Counted from the first letter of the stretch, positions 46,711 through 61,720 are shown. The stretch: 64,000 bases of DNA from Muricea muricata (GCA_963855995.1 OY979718.1:38563059-38627058), one strand, 5' to 3'. Notes: generated by a model not told the origin, from the sequence alone. Numbers and translations: made by a program.

Positions 46711-49216
46711 TGATTTACGATCTGTGATGATTTAAAACTTCCTCTGACCAAATACTTGTATAGAGGGAGATATGAGTTATAATATAGAGTATTGAATAAG
46801 ATTTGTTTATGTGTAAACCTGAAGCGATAATTATATTAGCATAAAATTTTCTATAAAGTATAAAGTAATATGAAATTCCAAAATTGCCTGTTTGATGTTA
46901 CATGTTGCAAAATTACAAACTACCATTTAACATATAGTACATATACATTCAAATCTACTTACATGTTAGGCGTAATTTAAATGCTTGTTGCCAAACTTAT
47001 GTCGGAACGTAAGAAGTAATTTATCTGGAATAAGGAAAGCATAGTAAACTTGTCAGCGAACAGAAAAAAGGAATCCATATCATAATCAATATGTCACATG
47101 GCTAGTCACGTGAGAGAAAATAGCGCCAAAATAAATTTATGTGTATACTGCGTAGGTAATTTATATTAAGACATTTATCACGGTATCTATGTATTTAATC
47201 ATATTGTTCATGTTTTGTAAGCTCCCTACATACCATACTTATTCACGCAAGATAACAAATAAATTGGAAGTTGTAAAGAATGAGAAGGTAGGAAAAATGG
47301 AAAGAAGACTGGCGGAATTTCTAGAGTAGAGCCGACTAAAATTGGGGGATAAAAGTTAAAAGATGCTGAAGGTAGCAATAGAGCGATGAAAATAGTAATA
47401 GAATAACTTAAAATTCGTGGGAAGACAATAGTAGAAGCACGATCGAAATAGGTACATAATGGTAAGATGTTGAACGAAGCAACAGAAAGATGAAAAATTA
47501 TAACAAAATCACAATAAGATTTCTGGGAAAGTCACTAGAACGGAATCTGAAGACGAAGACGGAAAAGATGGAAAGAAAGTTGCAGGATTGGAAAGAAGAA
47601 AATTGTGACGATGAAAAAGATGGAAAGATGATTTAAAGAATTTGAAATCATTGGGAAGCCTACAGCAAAAGGACTGAAATTGGAGGATAAAAGCAAAAAG
47701 ATGAGGAAAGTAGCAATAAGAAGATGAAAAATAGATGGAAAGCTGTGAGGGAAGACTAATGGAAACAACGTTAGAAACGAATCTAAAGAAGCAAGCTGAG
47801 AAGATGGAAAAAATTGAAGAAGATTTTACGGTTGTTGAAACATCCAAAGTAGGAAGATGAAAGTAGGAATATACTAGAAATAACAAAAAGATGAATACAT
47901 ATTGAAAATTGCAAGAAGACCACTAGAAGGAAGTTTAGCAGTGTAAGTTAAAGAAACAAATTGAGAAGATGAGAAACATGAAGAGACTCGAATAAAAGAA
48001 TTGGAAATCGTCGAGAAGACTACAGCGGATCCGGAAGAGCTTACATGGAAAGATAGAAGGGAAAAGACGAAAAAAGTTGCAATAAGAACACGAAAAATAG
48101 ATTGAAAATTGTGAGAGAGGACTACTGGGAACAAAGTTAAAACTGAATATAAAAGCAAGTTTAAAAGATGCACAGAAGGAAGTTGTTGAAAAGATTATGG
48201 TAGAAAGATGAAAGTAGAAACATAGAAAGAGAAAGATGAATATAATTATATTGAAAATTATGAGAAATTAAGGAGATGAACAGATAGAAAGAGGAATAGA
48301 AGAATTAGAATAGAACTCACAAACGACGATAAAAGTGGAAACTGGCGAGAAATTAGCGAGAGGAAGATGAAATGTACAGTGCGAAATGGTATGGAAAAAA
48401 CTATTGGAGACAAGCTCAGAACCGAATAAAAAAAAATCTAAGAAGTTAGACAATATAAGAAGTCAAAGAACAAGAATTGGAAATTGTTGAGAAGACTATA
48501 TATAGTAGGACTGAAATAAGTAACAACAGAGCGATAAATAGATAAAAAAAGGAAGAAAGAATAATAGAAGATTAGAAATTGTGGAGAAGACTGGTAGAAG
48601 CAAGCCTGGAATAGGAAGATGAAACAGCACAATGCGAAAAGTTAGCAACAGAAAGACGAAAAATGTAAGTTGAAAATGATGAGAAGACTACTCAAAACAA
48701 GGTTGGAACAGAATATGAAGAAGCAGGCTCAGAATTTCAGATAATATAGAAAGACGAATACAAGATTATATATAGATATAGATATAGATGTAAATAGGAA
48801 AAGAGCTGGAACAGGTGGATAAAAGAAGTAAAATGTGGAAAGGTTGAAACAGAAAGACGAAAAATAGATTTAAAATTATGGGAAGACTACAGGAAACAAG
48901 GTTAGAAGCGAATGTGAAGAAGGAAGCTGAGAAGATAGGAAAACACGGAAAGAACAACACAAGAATTGGAAATTTCTGGGAAGACTGTAGTAGAAGCAAG
49001 ACTGGAATACTAGAATAGGAAGAAAAAAGCAGCGAAATATGGAACGGTTGAAACAGAAAGACGAAAAATATATTGAATATTGCAAGAACACTACTGGAGA
49101 CAAGGTTAGAAGCGTGTGTGAAAAAGGAAACTGAGAAGAAAGGGAAGGATGGAAGGAAGAACAGAAAGACTCGAAACAGAAACACGAAAAATAGACAATG
49201 TGCATAGATATACAAT
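46711..49216 (+). repeat. Satellite unit U6, type A (2506 bp)
   Basis: Almost identical to U4, including GTTGAAACATCC; U4-U5 and U6-U7 look like a duplicated ~5-kb block. Confidence 0.93.
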
Positions 49217-51707
49217 TGATTTACGATCTGTGATGATTTAAAACTTCCTCTGACCAAATACTTGTATAGAGGGAGATATGAGTTATAATATAGAGTATTG
49301 AATAAGATTTGTTTATGTGTAAACCTGAAGCGATAATTATATTAGCATAAAATTTTCTATAAAGTATAAAGTAATATGAAATTCCAAAATTGCCTGTTTG
49401 ATGTTACATCTTGCAAAATTACAAACTACCATTTAACATATAGTACATATACATTCAAATCTACTTACATGTTAGGCGTAATTTAAATGCTTGTTGCCAA
49501 ACTTATGTCGGAACGTAAGAAGTAATTTATCTGGAATAAGGAAAGCATAGTAAACTTGTCAGCGAACAGAAAAAAGGAATCCATATCATAATCAATATGT
49601 CACATGGCTAGTCACGTGAGAGAAAATAGCGCCAAAATAAATTTATGTGTATACTGCGTAGGTAATTTATATTAAGACATTTATCACGGTATCTATGTAT
49701 TTAATCATATTGTTCATGTTTTGTAAGCTCCCTACATACCATACTTATTCACGCAAGATAACAAATAAATTGGAAGTTGTAAAGAATGAGAAGGTAGGAA
49801 AAATGGAAAGAAGACTGGCGGAATTTCTACAGTAGAGCAGACTAAAATTGGGGGATAAAAGTTAAAAGATGCTGAAGGTAGCGATAGAGCGATGAAAATA
49901 GTAATAGAATAACTTAAAATTCGTGGGAAGACAATAGTAGAAGCACGATCGAAATAGGTACATAATGGTAAGATGTTGAACGAAGCAACAGAAAGATGAA
50001 AAATTATAACAAAATCACAATAAGATTTCTGGAAAAGAGACTACAACGGAATCTGAAGACGAAGACTGAAAAGATGGAAAGAAAGTTGCAGGATTGGAAA
50101 GAAGAAAATTGTGACGATGAAAAAGATGGAAAGATGATTTAAAGAATTGGAAATCATTGGGAAGCCTACAGCAAAAGGACTGAAATTGGAGGATAAAAGC
50201 AAAAAGATGAGGAAAGTAGCAATAAGAAGATGAAAAATAGATGGAAAGTTGTGAGGGAAGACTAATGGAAACAACGTTAGAAACGAATCTAAAGAAGCAA
50301 GCTGAAAAGATGGAAAAAATTGAAGAAGATTTTACGGTTGTTGAAAAGATCAAAGTAGGAAGATGAAAGTAGGAATATACTAGAAATAACAAAAAGATGA
50401 ATATATATTGAAAATTGCAAGAAGACCACTAGAAGGAAGTTTAGCAGTGTAAGTTAAAGAAACAAATTGAGAAGATGAGAAACATGAAGAGAGTCAAATA
50501 AAAGAATTGGAAATCGTCGAGAAGATTACAGCGGATCCGGAAGGGCTTATGTGCAAAGATAGAAGAAAGACGATGAAGAAAGTTGCAATAAGAACACGAA
50601 AAATAGATTGAAAATTCTGAGAGACGACTACTGGGAACAAAGTTTAAACTGAATATAAAAGCAAGTTTAAAAGATGCACAGAAGGAAGTTGTTGAAAAGA
50701 TTATGGTAGAAAGATGAAAGTAGAAACATAGAAAGAGAAAGATGAATATAATTATATTGAAAATTATGAGAAATTAAGGAGATGAACAGATAGAAAGAGG
50801 AATAGAAGAATTAGAATAGAACTCACAAACGACGATAAAAGTGGAAACTGGCGAGAAATTAGCGAGAGGAAGATGAAATGTACAGTGCGAAATGGTATGG
50901 AAAAAACTACTGGAGACAAGCTCAGAACGGAATATAAAAAAATCTAAGAAGTCAAAGAACAAGAATTGGAAATTGTTGAGAAGACTATATATAGTAGGAC
51001 TGAAATAAGTAACAACAGAGAGATAAATAGATAAAAAAAAGGAAGAAAGAATAATAGAAGATTAGAAATTGTGGAGAAGACTGGTAGAAGCAAGCCTGGA
51101 ATAGGAAGATGGAACAGCACAATGCGAAAAGTTAAGCAACAGAAAGACGAAAAATGTAAGTTGAAAATGATGAGAAGACTACTCAAAACAAGGTTGGAAC
51201 AGAATATGAAGAAGCAGGCTCAGAATTTCAGATAATATAGAAAGACGAATACAAGATTATATATAGATATAGATATAGATGTAAATAGGAAAAGAGCTGG
51301 AACAGGTGGATAAAAGAAGTAAAATGTGGAAAGGTTGAAACAGAAAGACGAAAAATAGATTTAAAATTATGGGAAGACTACAGGAAACAAGGTTAGAAGC
51401 GAATGTGAAGAAGGAAGCTGAGAAGATAGGAAAACACGGAAAGAACAACACAAGAATTGGAAATTTCTGGGAAGACTGTAGTAGAAGCAAGACTGGAATA
51501 CTAGAATAGGAAGAAAAAAGCAGCGAAATATGGAACGGTTGAAACAGAAAGACGAAAAATATATTGAATATTGCAAGAACACTACTGGAGACAAGGTTAG
51601 AAGCGTGTGTGAAAAAGGAAACTGAGAGGAAAAGGAAGGATGGAAGGAAGAACAGAAAGACTCGAAACAGAAACACGAAAAATAGACAATGTGCATAGAT
51701 ATACAAT
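49217..51707 (+). repeat. Satellite unit U7, type B (2491 bp)
   Basis: Left part matches U5, but the right end has the GGAACGGTTGAAACAG variant, so it is a mosaic of U5-like and U3/U4-like ends. Confidence 0.93.
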
Positions 51708-54213
51708 TGATTTACGATCTGTGATGATTTAAAACTTCCTCTGACCAAATACTTGTATAGAGGGAGATATGAGTTATAATATAGAGTATTGAATAAGATT
51801 TGTTTATGTGTAAACCTGAAGCGATAATTATATTAGCATAAAATTTTCTATAAAGTATAAAGTAATATGAAATTCCAAAATTGCCTGTTTGATGTTACAT
51901 CTTGCAAAATTACAAACTACCATTTAACATATAGTACATATACATTCAAATCTACTTACATGTTAGGCGTAATTTAAATGCTTGTTGCCAAACTTATGTC
52001 GGAACGTAAGAAGTAATTTATCTGGAATAAGGAAAGCATAGTAAACTTGTCAGCGAACAGAAAAAAGGAATCCATATCATAATCAATATGTCACATGGCT
52101 AGTCACGTGAGAGAAAATAGCGCCAAAATAAATTTATGTGTATACTGCGTAGGTAATTTATATTAAGACATTTATCACGGTATCTATGTATTTAATCATA
52201 TTGTTCATGTTTTGTAAGCTCCCTACATACCATACTTATTCACGCAAGATAACAAATAAATTGGAAGTTGTAAAGAATGAGAAGGTAGGAAAAATGGAAA
52301 GAAGACTGGCGGAATTTCTAGAGTAGAGCCGACTAAAATTGGGGGATAAAAGTTAAAAGATGCTGAAGGTAGCAATAGAGCGATGAAAATAGTAATAGAA
52401 TAACTTAAAATTCGTGGGAAGACAATAGTAGAAGCACGATCGAAATAGGTACATAATGGTAAGATGTTGAACGAAGCAACAGAAAGATGAAAAATTATAA
52501 CAAAATCACAATAAGATTTCTGGGAAAGTCACTAGAACGGAATCTGAAGACGAAGACGGAAAAGATGGAAAGAAAGTTGCAGGATTGGAAAGAAGAAAAT
52601 TGTGACGATGAAAAAGATGGAAAGATGATTTAAAGAATTGGAAATCATTGGGAAGCCTACAGCAAAAGGACTGAAATTGGAGGATAAAAGCAAAAAGATG
52701 AGGAAAGTAGCAATAAGAAGATGAAAAATAGATGGAAAGCTGTGAGGGAAGACTAATGGAAACAACGTTAGAAACGAATCTAAAGAAGCAAGCTGAGAAG
52801 ATGGAAAAAATTGAAGAAGATTTTACGGTTGTTGAAAAATCCAAAGTAGGAAGATGAAAGTAGGAATATACTAGAAATAACAAAAAGATGAATACATATT
52901 GAAAATTGCAAGAAGACCACTAGAAGGAAGTTTAGCAGTGTAAGTTAAAGAAACAAATTGAGAAGATGAGAAACATGAAGAGACTCGAATAAAAGAATTG
53001 GAAATCGTCGAGAAGACTACAGCGGATCCGGAAGAGCTTACATGGAAAGATAGAAGGAAAAAGATGAAAAAAGTTGCAATAAGAACACGAAAAATAGATT
53101 GAAAATTGTGAGAGAGGACTACTGGGAACAAAGTTGAAACTGAATATAAAAGCAAGTTTAAAAGATGCACAGAAGGAAGTTGTTGAAAAGATTATGGTAG
53201 AAAGATGAAAGTAGAAACATAGAAAGAGAAAGATGAATATAATTATGTTGAAAATTATGAGAAATTAAGGAGATGAACAGATAGAAAGAGGAATAGAAGA
53301 ATTAGAATAGAACTCACAAACGACGATAAAAGTGGAAACTGGCGAGAAATTAGCGAGAGGAAGATGAAATGTACAGTGCGAAATGGTATGGAAAAAACTA
53401 TTGGAGACAAGCTCAGAACCGAATAAAAAAAAATCTAAGAAGTTAGACAATATAAGAAGTCAAAGAACAAGAATTGGAAATTGTTGAGAAGACTATATAT
53501 AGTAGGACTGAAATAAGTAACAACAGAGCGATAAATAGATAAAAAAAGGAAGAAAGAATAATAGAAGATTAGAAATTGTGGAGAAGACTGGTAGAAGCAA
53601 GCCTGGAATAGGAAGATGAAACAGCACAATGCGAAAAGTTAGCAACAGAAAGACGAAAAATGTAAGTTGAAAATGATGAGAAGACTACTCAAAACAAGGT
53701 TGGAACAGAATATGAAGAAGCCGGCTCAGAATTTCAGATAATATAGAAAGACGAATACAAGATAATATATAGATATAGATATAGATGTAAATAGGAAAAG
53801 AGCTGGAACAGGTGGATAAAAGAAGTAAAATGTGGAAAGGTTGAAACAGAAAGACGAAAAATAGATTTAAAATTATGGGAAGACTACAGGAAACAAGGTT
53901 AGAAGCGAATGTGAAGAAGGAAGCTGAGAAGATAGGAAAACACGGAAAGAACAACACAAGAATTGGAAATTTCTGGGAAGACTGTAGTAGAAGCAAGACT
54001 GGAATACTAGAATAGGAAGAAAAAAGCAGCGAAATATGGAACGGTTGAAACAGAAAGACGAAAAATATATTGAATATTGCAAGAACACTACTGGAGACAA
54101 GGTTAGAAGCGTGTGTGAAAAAGGAAACTGAGAGGAAAAGGAAGGATGGAAGGAAGAACAGAAAGACTCGAAACAGAAACACGAAAAATAGACAATGTGC
54201 ATAGATATACAAT
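51708..54213 (+). repeat. Satellite unit U8, type A (2506 bp)
   Basis: Type A with GTTGAAAAATCC in place of the U4/U6 variant, and AAGCCGGCTCAG near its right end, shared with U11 and (as GAGCCGGCTCAG) U9. Confidence 0.93.
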
Positions 54214-56721
54214 TGATTTACGATCTGTGATGATTTAAAACTTCCTCTGACCAAATACTTGTATAGAGGGAGATATGAGTTATAATATAGAGTATTGAAT
54301 AAGATTTGTTTATGTGTAAACCTGAAGCGATAATTATATTAGCATAAAATTTTCTATAAAGTATAAAGTAATATGAAATTCCAAAATTGCCTGTTTGATG
54401 TTACATCTTGCAAAATTACAAACTACCATTTAACATATAGTACATATACATTCAAATCTACTTACATGTTAGGCGTAATTTAAATGCTTGTTGCCAAACT
54501 TATGTCGGAACGTAAGAAGTAATTTATCTGGAATAAGGAAAGCATAGTAAACTTGTCAGCGAACAGAAAAAAGGAATCCATATCATAATCAATATGTCAC
54601 ATGGCTAGTCACGTGAGAGAAAATAGCGCCAAAATAAATTTATGTGTATACTGCGTAGGTAATTTATATTAAGACATTTATCACGGTATCTATGTATTTA
54701 ATCATATTGTTCATGTTTTGTAAGCTCCCTACATACCATACTTATTCACGCAAGATAACAAATAAATTGGAAGTTGTAAAGAATGAGAAGGTAGGAAAAA
54801 TGGAAAGAAGACTGGCGGAATTTCTAGAGTAGAGCCGACTAAAATTGGGGGATAAAAGTTAAAAGATGCTGAAGGTAGCAATAGAGCGATGAAAATAGTA
54901 ATAGAATAACTTAAAATTCGTGGGAAGACAATAGTAGAAGCACGATCGAAATAGGTACATAATGGTAAGATGTTGAACGAAGCAACAGAAAGATGAAAAA
55001 TTATAACAAAATCACAATAAGATTTCTGGGAAAGTCACTAGAACGGAATCTGAAGACGAAGACGGAAAAGATGGAAAGAAAGTTGCAGGATTGGAAAGAA
55101 GAAAATTGTGACGATGAAAAAGATGGAAAGATGATTTAAAGAATTGGAAATCATTGGGAAGCCTACAGCAAAAGGACTGAAAATTGGAGGATAAAAGCAA
55201 AAAGATGAGGAAAGTAGCAATAAGAAGATGAAAAATAGATGGAAAGCTGTGAGGGAAGACTAATGGAAACAACGTTAGAAACGAATCTAAAGAAGCAAGC
55301 TGAGAAGATGGAAAAAATTGAAGAAGATTTTACGGTTGTTGAAAAATCCAAAGTAGGAAGATGAAAGTAGGAATATACTAGAAATAACAAAAAGATGAAT
55401 ACATATTGAAAATTGCAAGAAGACCACTAGAAGGAAGTTTAGCAGTGTAAGTTAAAGAAACAAATTGAGAAGATGAGAAACATGAAGAGACTCGAATAAA
55501 AGAATTGGAAATCGTCGAGAAGACTACAGCGGATCCGGAAGAGCTTACATGGAAAGATAGAAGGAAAAAGATGAAAAAAGTTGCAATAAGAACACGAAAA
55601 ATAGATTGAAAATTGTGAGAGAGGACTACTGGGAACAAAGTTGAAACTGAATATAAAAGCAAGTTTAAAAGATGCACAGAAGGAAGTTGTTGAAAAGATT
55701 ATGGTAGAAAGATGAAAGTAGAAACATAGAAAGAGAAAGATGAATATAATTATGTTGAAAATTATGAGAAATTAAGGAGATGAACAGATAGAAAGAGGAA
55801 TAGAAGAATTAGAATAGAACTCACAAACGACGATAAAAGTGGAAACTGGCGAGAAATTAGCGAGAGGAAGATGAAATGTACAGTGCGAAATGGTATGGAA
55901 AAAACTATTGGAGACAAGCTCAGAACCGAATAAAAAAAAATCTAAGAAGTTAGACAATATAAGAAGTCAAAGAACAAGAATTGGAAATTGTTGAGAAGAC
56001 TATATATAGTAGGACTGAAATAAGTAACAACAGAGCGATAAATAGATAAAAAAAGGAAGAAAGAATAATAGAAGATTAGAAATTGTGGAGAAGACTGGTA
56101 GAAGCAAGCCTGGAATAGGAAGATGAAACAGCACAATGCGAAAAGTTAGCAACAGAAAGACGAAAAATGTAAGTTGAAAATGATGAGAAGACTACTCAAA
56201 ACAAGGTTGGAACAGAATATGAAGGAGCCGGCTCAGAATTTCAGATAATATAGAAAGACGAATACAAGATAATATATAGATATAGATATAGATGTAAATA
56301 GGAAAAGAGCTGGAACAGGTGGATAAAAGAAGTAAAATGTGGAAAGGTTGAAACAGAAAGACGAAAAATAGATTTAAAATTATGGGAAGACTACAGGAAA
56401 CAAGGTTAGAAGCGAATGTGAAGAAGGAAGCTGAGAAGATAGGAAAACACGGAAAGAACAACACAAGAACTGGAAATTGCTGGGAAGACTGTAGTAGAAG
56501 CAAGACTGGAAGACTAGAATAGGAAAAAAAAAAGCAGCGAAATATGGAATGGTTGTTACAGAAAGACGAAAAATATATTGAATATTGCAAGAACACTACT
56601 GGAGACAAGGTTAGAAGCGTGTGTGAAAAAGGAAACTGAGAAGAAAAGGAAGGATGGAAGGAAGAACAGAAAGACTCGAAACAGAAACACGAAAAATAGA
56701 CAATGTGCATAGATATACAAT
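54214..56721 (+). repeat. Satellite unit U9, type A (2508 bp)
   Basis: A second A in succession, breaking the A-B alternation. It has one extra A in CTGAAAATTGGAGG and the B-like right-end variant GGAATGGTTGTTACAG. Confidence 0.93.
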
Positions 56722-59213
56722 TGATTTACGATCTGTGATGATTTAAAACTTCCTCTGACCAAATACTTGTATAGAGGGAGATATGAGTTATAATATAGAG
56801 TATTGAATAACATTTGTTTATGTGTAAACCTGAAGCGATAATTATATTAGCATAAAATTTTCTATAAAGTATAAAGTAATATGAAATTCCAAAATTGCCT
56901 GGTTGATGTTACATCTTGCAAAATTACAAACTACCATTTAACATATAGTACATATACATTCAAATCTACTTACATGTTAGGCGTAATTTAAATGCTTGTT
57001 GCCAAACTTATGTCGGAACGTAAGAAGTAATTTATCTAGAATAAGAAAAGCATAGTAAACTTGTCAGCGAACAGAAAAAAGGAATCCATATCATAATCAA
57101 TATGTCACATGGCTAGTCACGTGAGACAAAAAAGCGCCAAAATAAATTTATGTGTATACTGCGTAGGTAATTTATATTAAGACATTTATCACGGTATCTA
57201 TGTATTTAATCATATTGTTCATGTTTTGTAAGCTCCCTACATACCATACTTATTCACGCAAGATAACAAATAAATTGGAAGTTGTAAAGAATGAGAAGGT
57301 AGGAAAAATGGAAAGAAGACTGGCGGAATTTCTAGAGTAGAGCAGACTAAAATTGGGGGATAAAAGTTAAAAGATGCTGAAGGTAGCAATAGAGCGATGA
57401 AAATAGTAATAGAATAACTTAAAATTCGTGGGAAGACAATAGTAGAAGCACGATCGAAATAGGTACATAATGGTAAGATGTTTAACGAAGCAACAGAAAG
57501 ATGAAAAATTATAACAAAATCACAATAAGATTTCTGGAAAAGTCACTAGAACGGAATCTGAAGACGAAGACTGAAAAGATGGAAAGAAAGTTGCAGGATT
57601 GGAAAGAAGAAAATTGTGACGATGAAAAAGATGGAAAGATGATTTAAAGAATTGGAAATCATTGGGAAGCCTACAGCAAAAGGACTGAAATTGGAGGATA
57701 AAAGCAAAAAGATGAGGAAAGTAGCAATAAGAAGATGAAAAATAGATGGAAAGCTGTGAGGGAAGACCAATAGAAACAACGTTAGAAACGAATCTAAAGA
57801 AGCAAGCTGAAAAGATGGAAAAAATTGAAGAAGATTTTACGGTTGTTGAAAAGATCAAAGTAGGAAGATGAAAGTAGGAATATACTAGAAATAACAAAAA
57901 GATGAATATATATTGAAAATTGCAAGAAGACCACTAGAAGGAAGTTTAGCAGTGTAAGTTAAAGAAACAAATTGAGAAGATGAGAAACATGAAGAGAGTC
58001 AAATAAAAGAATTGGAAATCGTCGAGAAGATTACAGCGGATCCGGAAGGGCTTATGTGCAAAGATAGAAGAAAGACGATGAAGAAAGTTGCAATAAGAAC
58101 ACGAAAAATAGATTGAAAATTCTGAGAGACGACTACTGGGAACAAAGTTTAAACTGAATATAAAAGCAAGTTTAAAAGATGCACAGAAGGAAGTTGTTGA
58201 AAAGATTATGGTAGAAAGATGAAAGTAGAAACATAGAAAGAGAAAGATGAATATAATTATATTGAAAATTATGAGAAATTAAGGAGATGAACAGATAGAA
58301 AGAGGAATAGAAGAATTAGAATAGAACTCACAAACGACGATAAAAGTGGAAACTGGCGAGAAATTAGCGAGAGGAAGATGAAATGTACAGTGCGAAATGG
58401 TATGGAAAAAACTACTGGAGACAAGCTCAGAACCGAATATAAAAAAATCTAAGAAGTCAAAGAACAAGAATTGGAAATTGTTGAGAAGACTATATATAGT
58501 AGGACTGAAATAAGTAACAACAGAGCGATAAATAGATAAAAAAAAGGAAGAAAGAATAATAGAAGATTAGAAATTGTGGAGAAGACTGGTAGAAGCAAGC
58601 CTGGAATAGGAAGATGGAACAGCACAATGCGAAAAGTTAAGCAACAGAAAGACGAAAAATGTAAGTTGAAAATGATGAGAAGACTACTCAAAACAAGGTT
58701 GGAACAGAATATGAAGAAGCAGGCTCAGAATTTCAGATAATATAGAAAGACGAATACAAGATAATATATAGATATAGATATAGATGTAAATAGGAAAAGA
58801 GCTGGAACAGGTGGATAAAAGAAGTAAAATGTGGAAAGGTTGAAACAGAAAGACGAAAAATAGATTTAAAATTATGGGAAGACTACAGGAAACAAGGTTA
58901 GAAGCGAATGTGAAGAAGGAAGCTGAGAAGATTGGAAAACACGGAAAGAACAACACAAGAATTGGAAATTGCTGGGAAGACTGTAGTAGAAGCAAGACTG
59001 GAAGACTAGAATAGGAAAAAAAAAAGCAGCGAAATATGGAATGGTTGTTACAGAAAGACGAAAAATATATTGAATATTGCAAGAACACTACTGGAGACAA
59101 GGTTAGAAGCGTGTGTGAAAAAGGAAACTGAGAAGAAAAGGAAGGATGGAAGGAAGAACAGAAAGACTCGAAACAGAAACACGAAAAATAGACAATGTGC
59201 ATAGATATACAAT
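56722..59213 (+). repeat. Satellite unit U10, type B (2492 bp)
   Basis: Type B. It carries AAGACCAATAGAAAC where earlier units have AAGACTAATGGAAAC; U11 and U12 share this. Confidence 0.93.
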
Positions 59214-61720
59214 TGATTTACGATCTGTGATGATTTAAAACTTCCTCTGACCAAATACTTGTATAGAGGGAGATATGAGTTATAATATAGAGTATTGAAT
59301 AACATTTGTTTATGTGTAAACCTGAAGCGATAATTATATTAGCATAAAATTTTCTATAAAGTATAAAGTAATATGAAATTCCAAAATTGCCTGGTTGATG
59401 TTACATCTTGCAAAATTACAAACTACCATTTAACATATAGTACATATACATTCAAATCTACTTACATGTTAGGCGTAATTTAAATGCTTGTTGCCAAACT
59501 TATGTCGGAACGTAAGAAGTAATTTATCTAGAATAAGAAAAGCATAGTAAACTTGTCAGCGAACAGAAAAAAGGAATCCATATCATAATCAATATGTCAC
59601 ATGGCTAGTCACGTGAGACAAAAAAGCGCCAAAATAAATTTATGTGTATACTGCGTAGGTAATTTATATTAAGACATTTATCACGGTATCTATGTATTTA
59701 ATCATATTGTTCATGTTTTGTAAGCTCCCTACATACCATACTTATTCACGCAAGATAACAAATAAATTGGAAGTTGTAAAGAATGAGAAGGTAGGAAAAA
59801 TGGAAAGAAGACTGGCGGAATTTCTAGAGTAGAGCAGACTAAAATTGGGGGATAAAAGTTAAAAGATGCTGAAGGTAGCAATAGAGCGATGAAAATAGTA
59901 ATAGAATAACTTAAAATTCGTGGGAAGACAATAGTAGAAGCACGATCGAAATAGGTACATAATGGTAAGATGTTTAACGAAGCAACAGAAAGATGAAAAA
60001 TTATAACAAAATCACAATAAGATTTCTGGAAAAGTCACTAGAACGGAATCTGAAGACGAAGACTGAAAAGATGGAAAGAAAGTTGCAGGATTGGAAAGAA
60101 GAAAATTGTGACGATGAAAAAGATGGAAAGATGATTTAAAGAATTGGAAATCATTGGGAAGCCTACAGCAAAAGGACTGAAATTGGAGGATAAAAGCAAA
60201 AAGATGAGGAAAGTAGCAATAAGAAGATGAAAAATAGATGGAAAGCTGTGAGGGAAGACCAATAGAAACAACGTTAGAAACGAATCTAAAGAAGCAAGCT
60301 GAAAAGATGGAAAAAATTGAAGAAGATTTTACGGTTGTTGAAAAGATCAAAGTAGGAAGATGAAAGTAGGAATATACTAGAAATAACAAAAAGATGAATA
60401 TATATTGAAAATTGCAAGAAGACCACTAGAAGGAAGTTTAGCAGTGTAAGTTAAAGAAACAAATTGAGAAGATGAGAAACATGAAGAGACTCGAATAAAA
60501 GAATTGGAAATCGTCGAGAAGACTACAGCGGATCCGGAAGAGCTTACATGGAAAGATAGAAGGAAAAAGATGAAAAAAGTTGCAATAAGAACACGAAAAA
60601 TAGATTGAAAATTGTGAGAGAGGACTACTGGGAACAAAGTTGAAACTGAATATAAAAGCAAGTTTAAAAGATGCACAGAAGGAAGTTGTTGAAAAGATTA
60701 TGGTAGAAAGATGAAAGTAGAAACATAGAAAGAGAAAGATGAATATAATTATGTTGAAAATTATGAGAAATTAAGGAGATGAACAGATAGAAAGAGGAAT
60801 AGAAGAATTAGAATAGAACTCACAAACGACGATAAAAGTGGAAACTGGCGAGAAATTAGCGAGAGGAAGATGAAATGTACAGTGCGAAATGGTATGGAAA
60901 AAACTATTGGAGACAAGCTCAGAACCGAATAAAAAAAAATCTAAGAAGTTAGACAATATAAGAAGTCAAAGAACAAGAATTGGAAATTGTTGAGAAGACT
61001 ATATATAGTAGGACTGAAATAAGTAACAACAGAGCGATAAATAGATAAAAAAAGGAAGAAAGAATAATAGAAGATTAGAAATTGTGGAGAAGACTGGTAG
61101 AAGCAAGCCTGGAATAGGAAGATGAAACAGCACAATGCGAAAAGTTAGCAACAGAAAGACGAAAAATGTAAGTTGAAAATGATGAGAAGACTACTCAAAA
61201 CAAGGTTGGAACAGAATATGAAGAAGCCGGCTCAGAATTTCAGATAATATAGAAAGACGAATACAAGATAATATATAGATATAGATATAGATGTAAATAG
61301 GAAAAGAGCTGGAACAGGTGGATAAAAGAAGTAAAATGTGGAAAGGTTGAAACAGAAAGACGAAAAATAGATTTAAAATTATGGGAAGACTACAGGAAAC
61401 AAGGTTAGAAGCGAATGTGAAGAAGGAAGCTGAGAAGATAGGAAAACACGGAAAGAACAACACAAGAATTGGAAATTGCTGGGAAGACTGTAGTAGAAGC
61501 AAGACTGGAAGACTAGAATAGGAAAAAAAAAAGCAGCGAAATATGGAATGGTTGTTACAGAAAGACGAAAAATATATTGAATATTGCAAGAACACTACTG
61601 GAGACAAGGTTAGAAGCGTGTGTGAAAAAGGAAACTGAGAAGAAAAGGAAGGATGGAAGGAAGAACAGAAAGACTCGAAACAGAAACACGAAAAATAGAC
61701 AATGTGCATAGATATACAAT
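59214..61720 (+). repeat. Satellite unit U11, type A with B-like left part (2507 bp)
   Basis: The left part matches U10 (AAGACCAATAGAAAC, GTTGAAAAGATC) while the right part has type A markers (GAGACTCGAATAAAAG, doubled TAAGAAGT), placing an exchange point near 60.4-60.5 kb. Confidence 0.92.
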
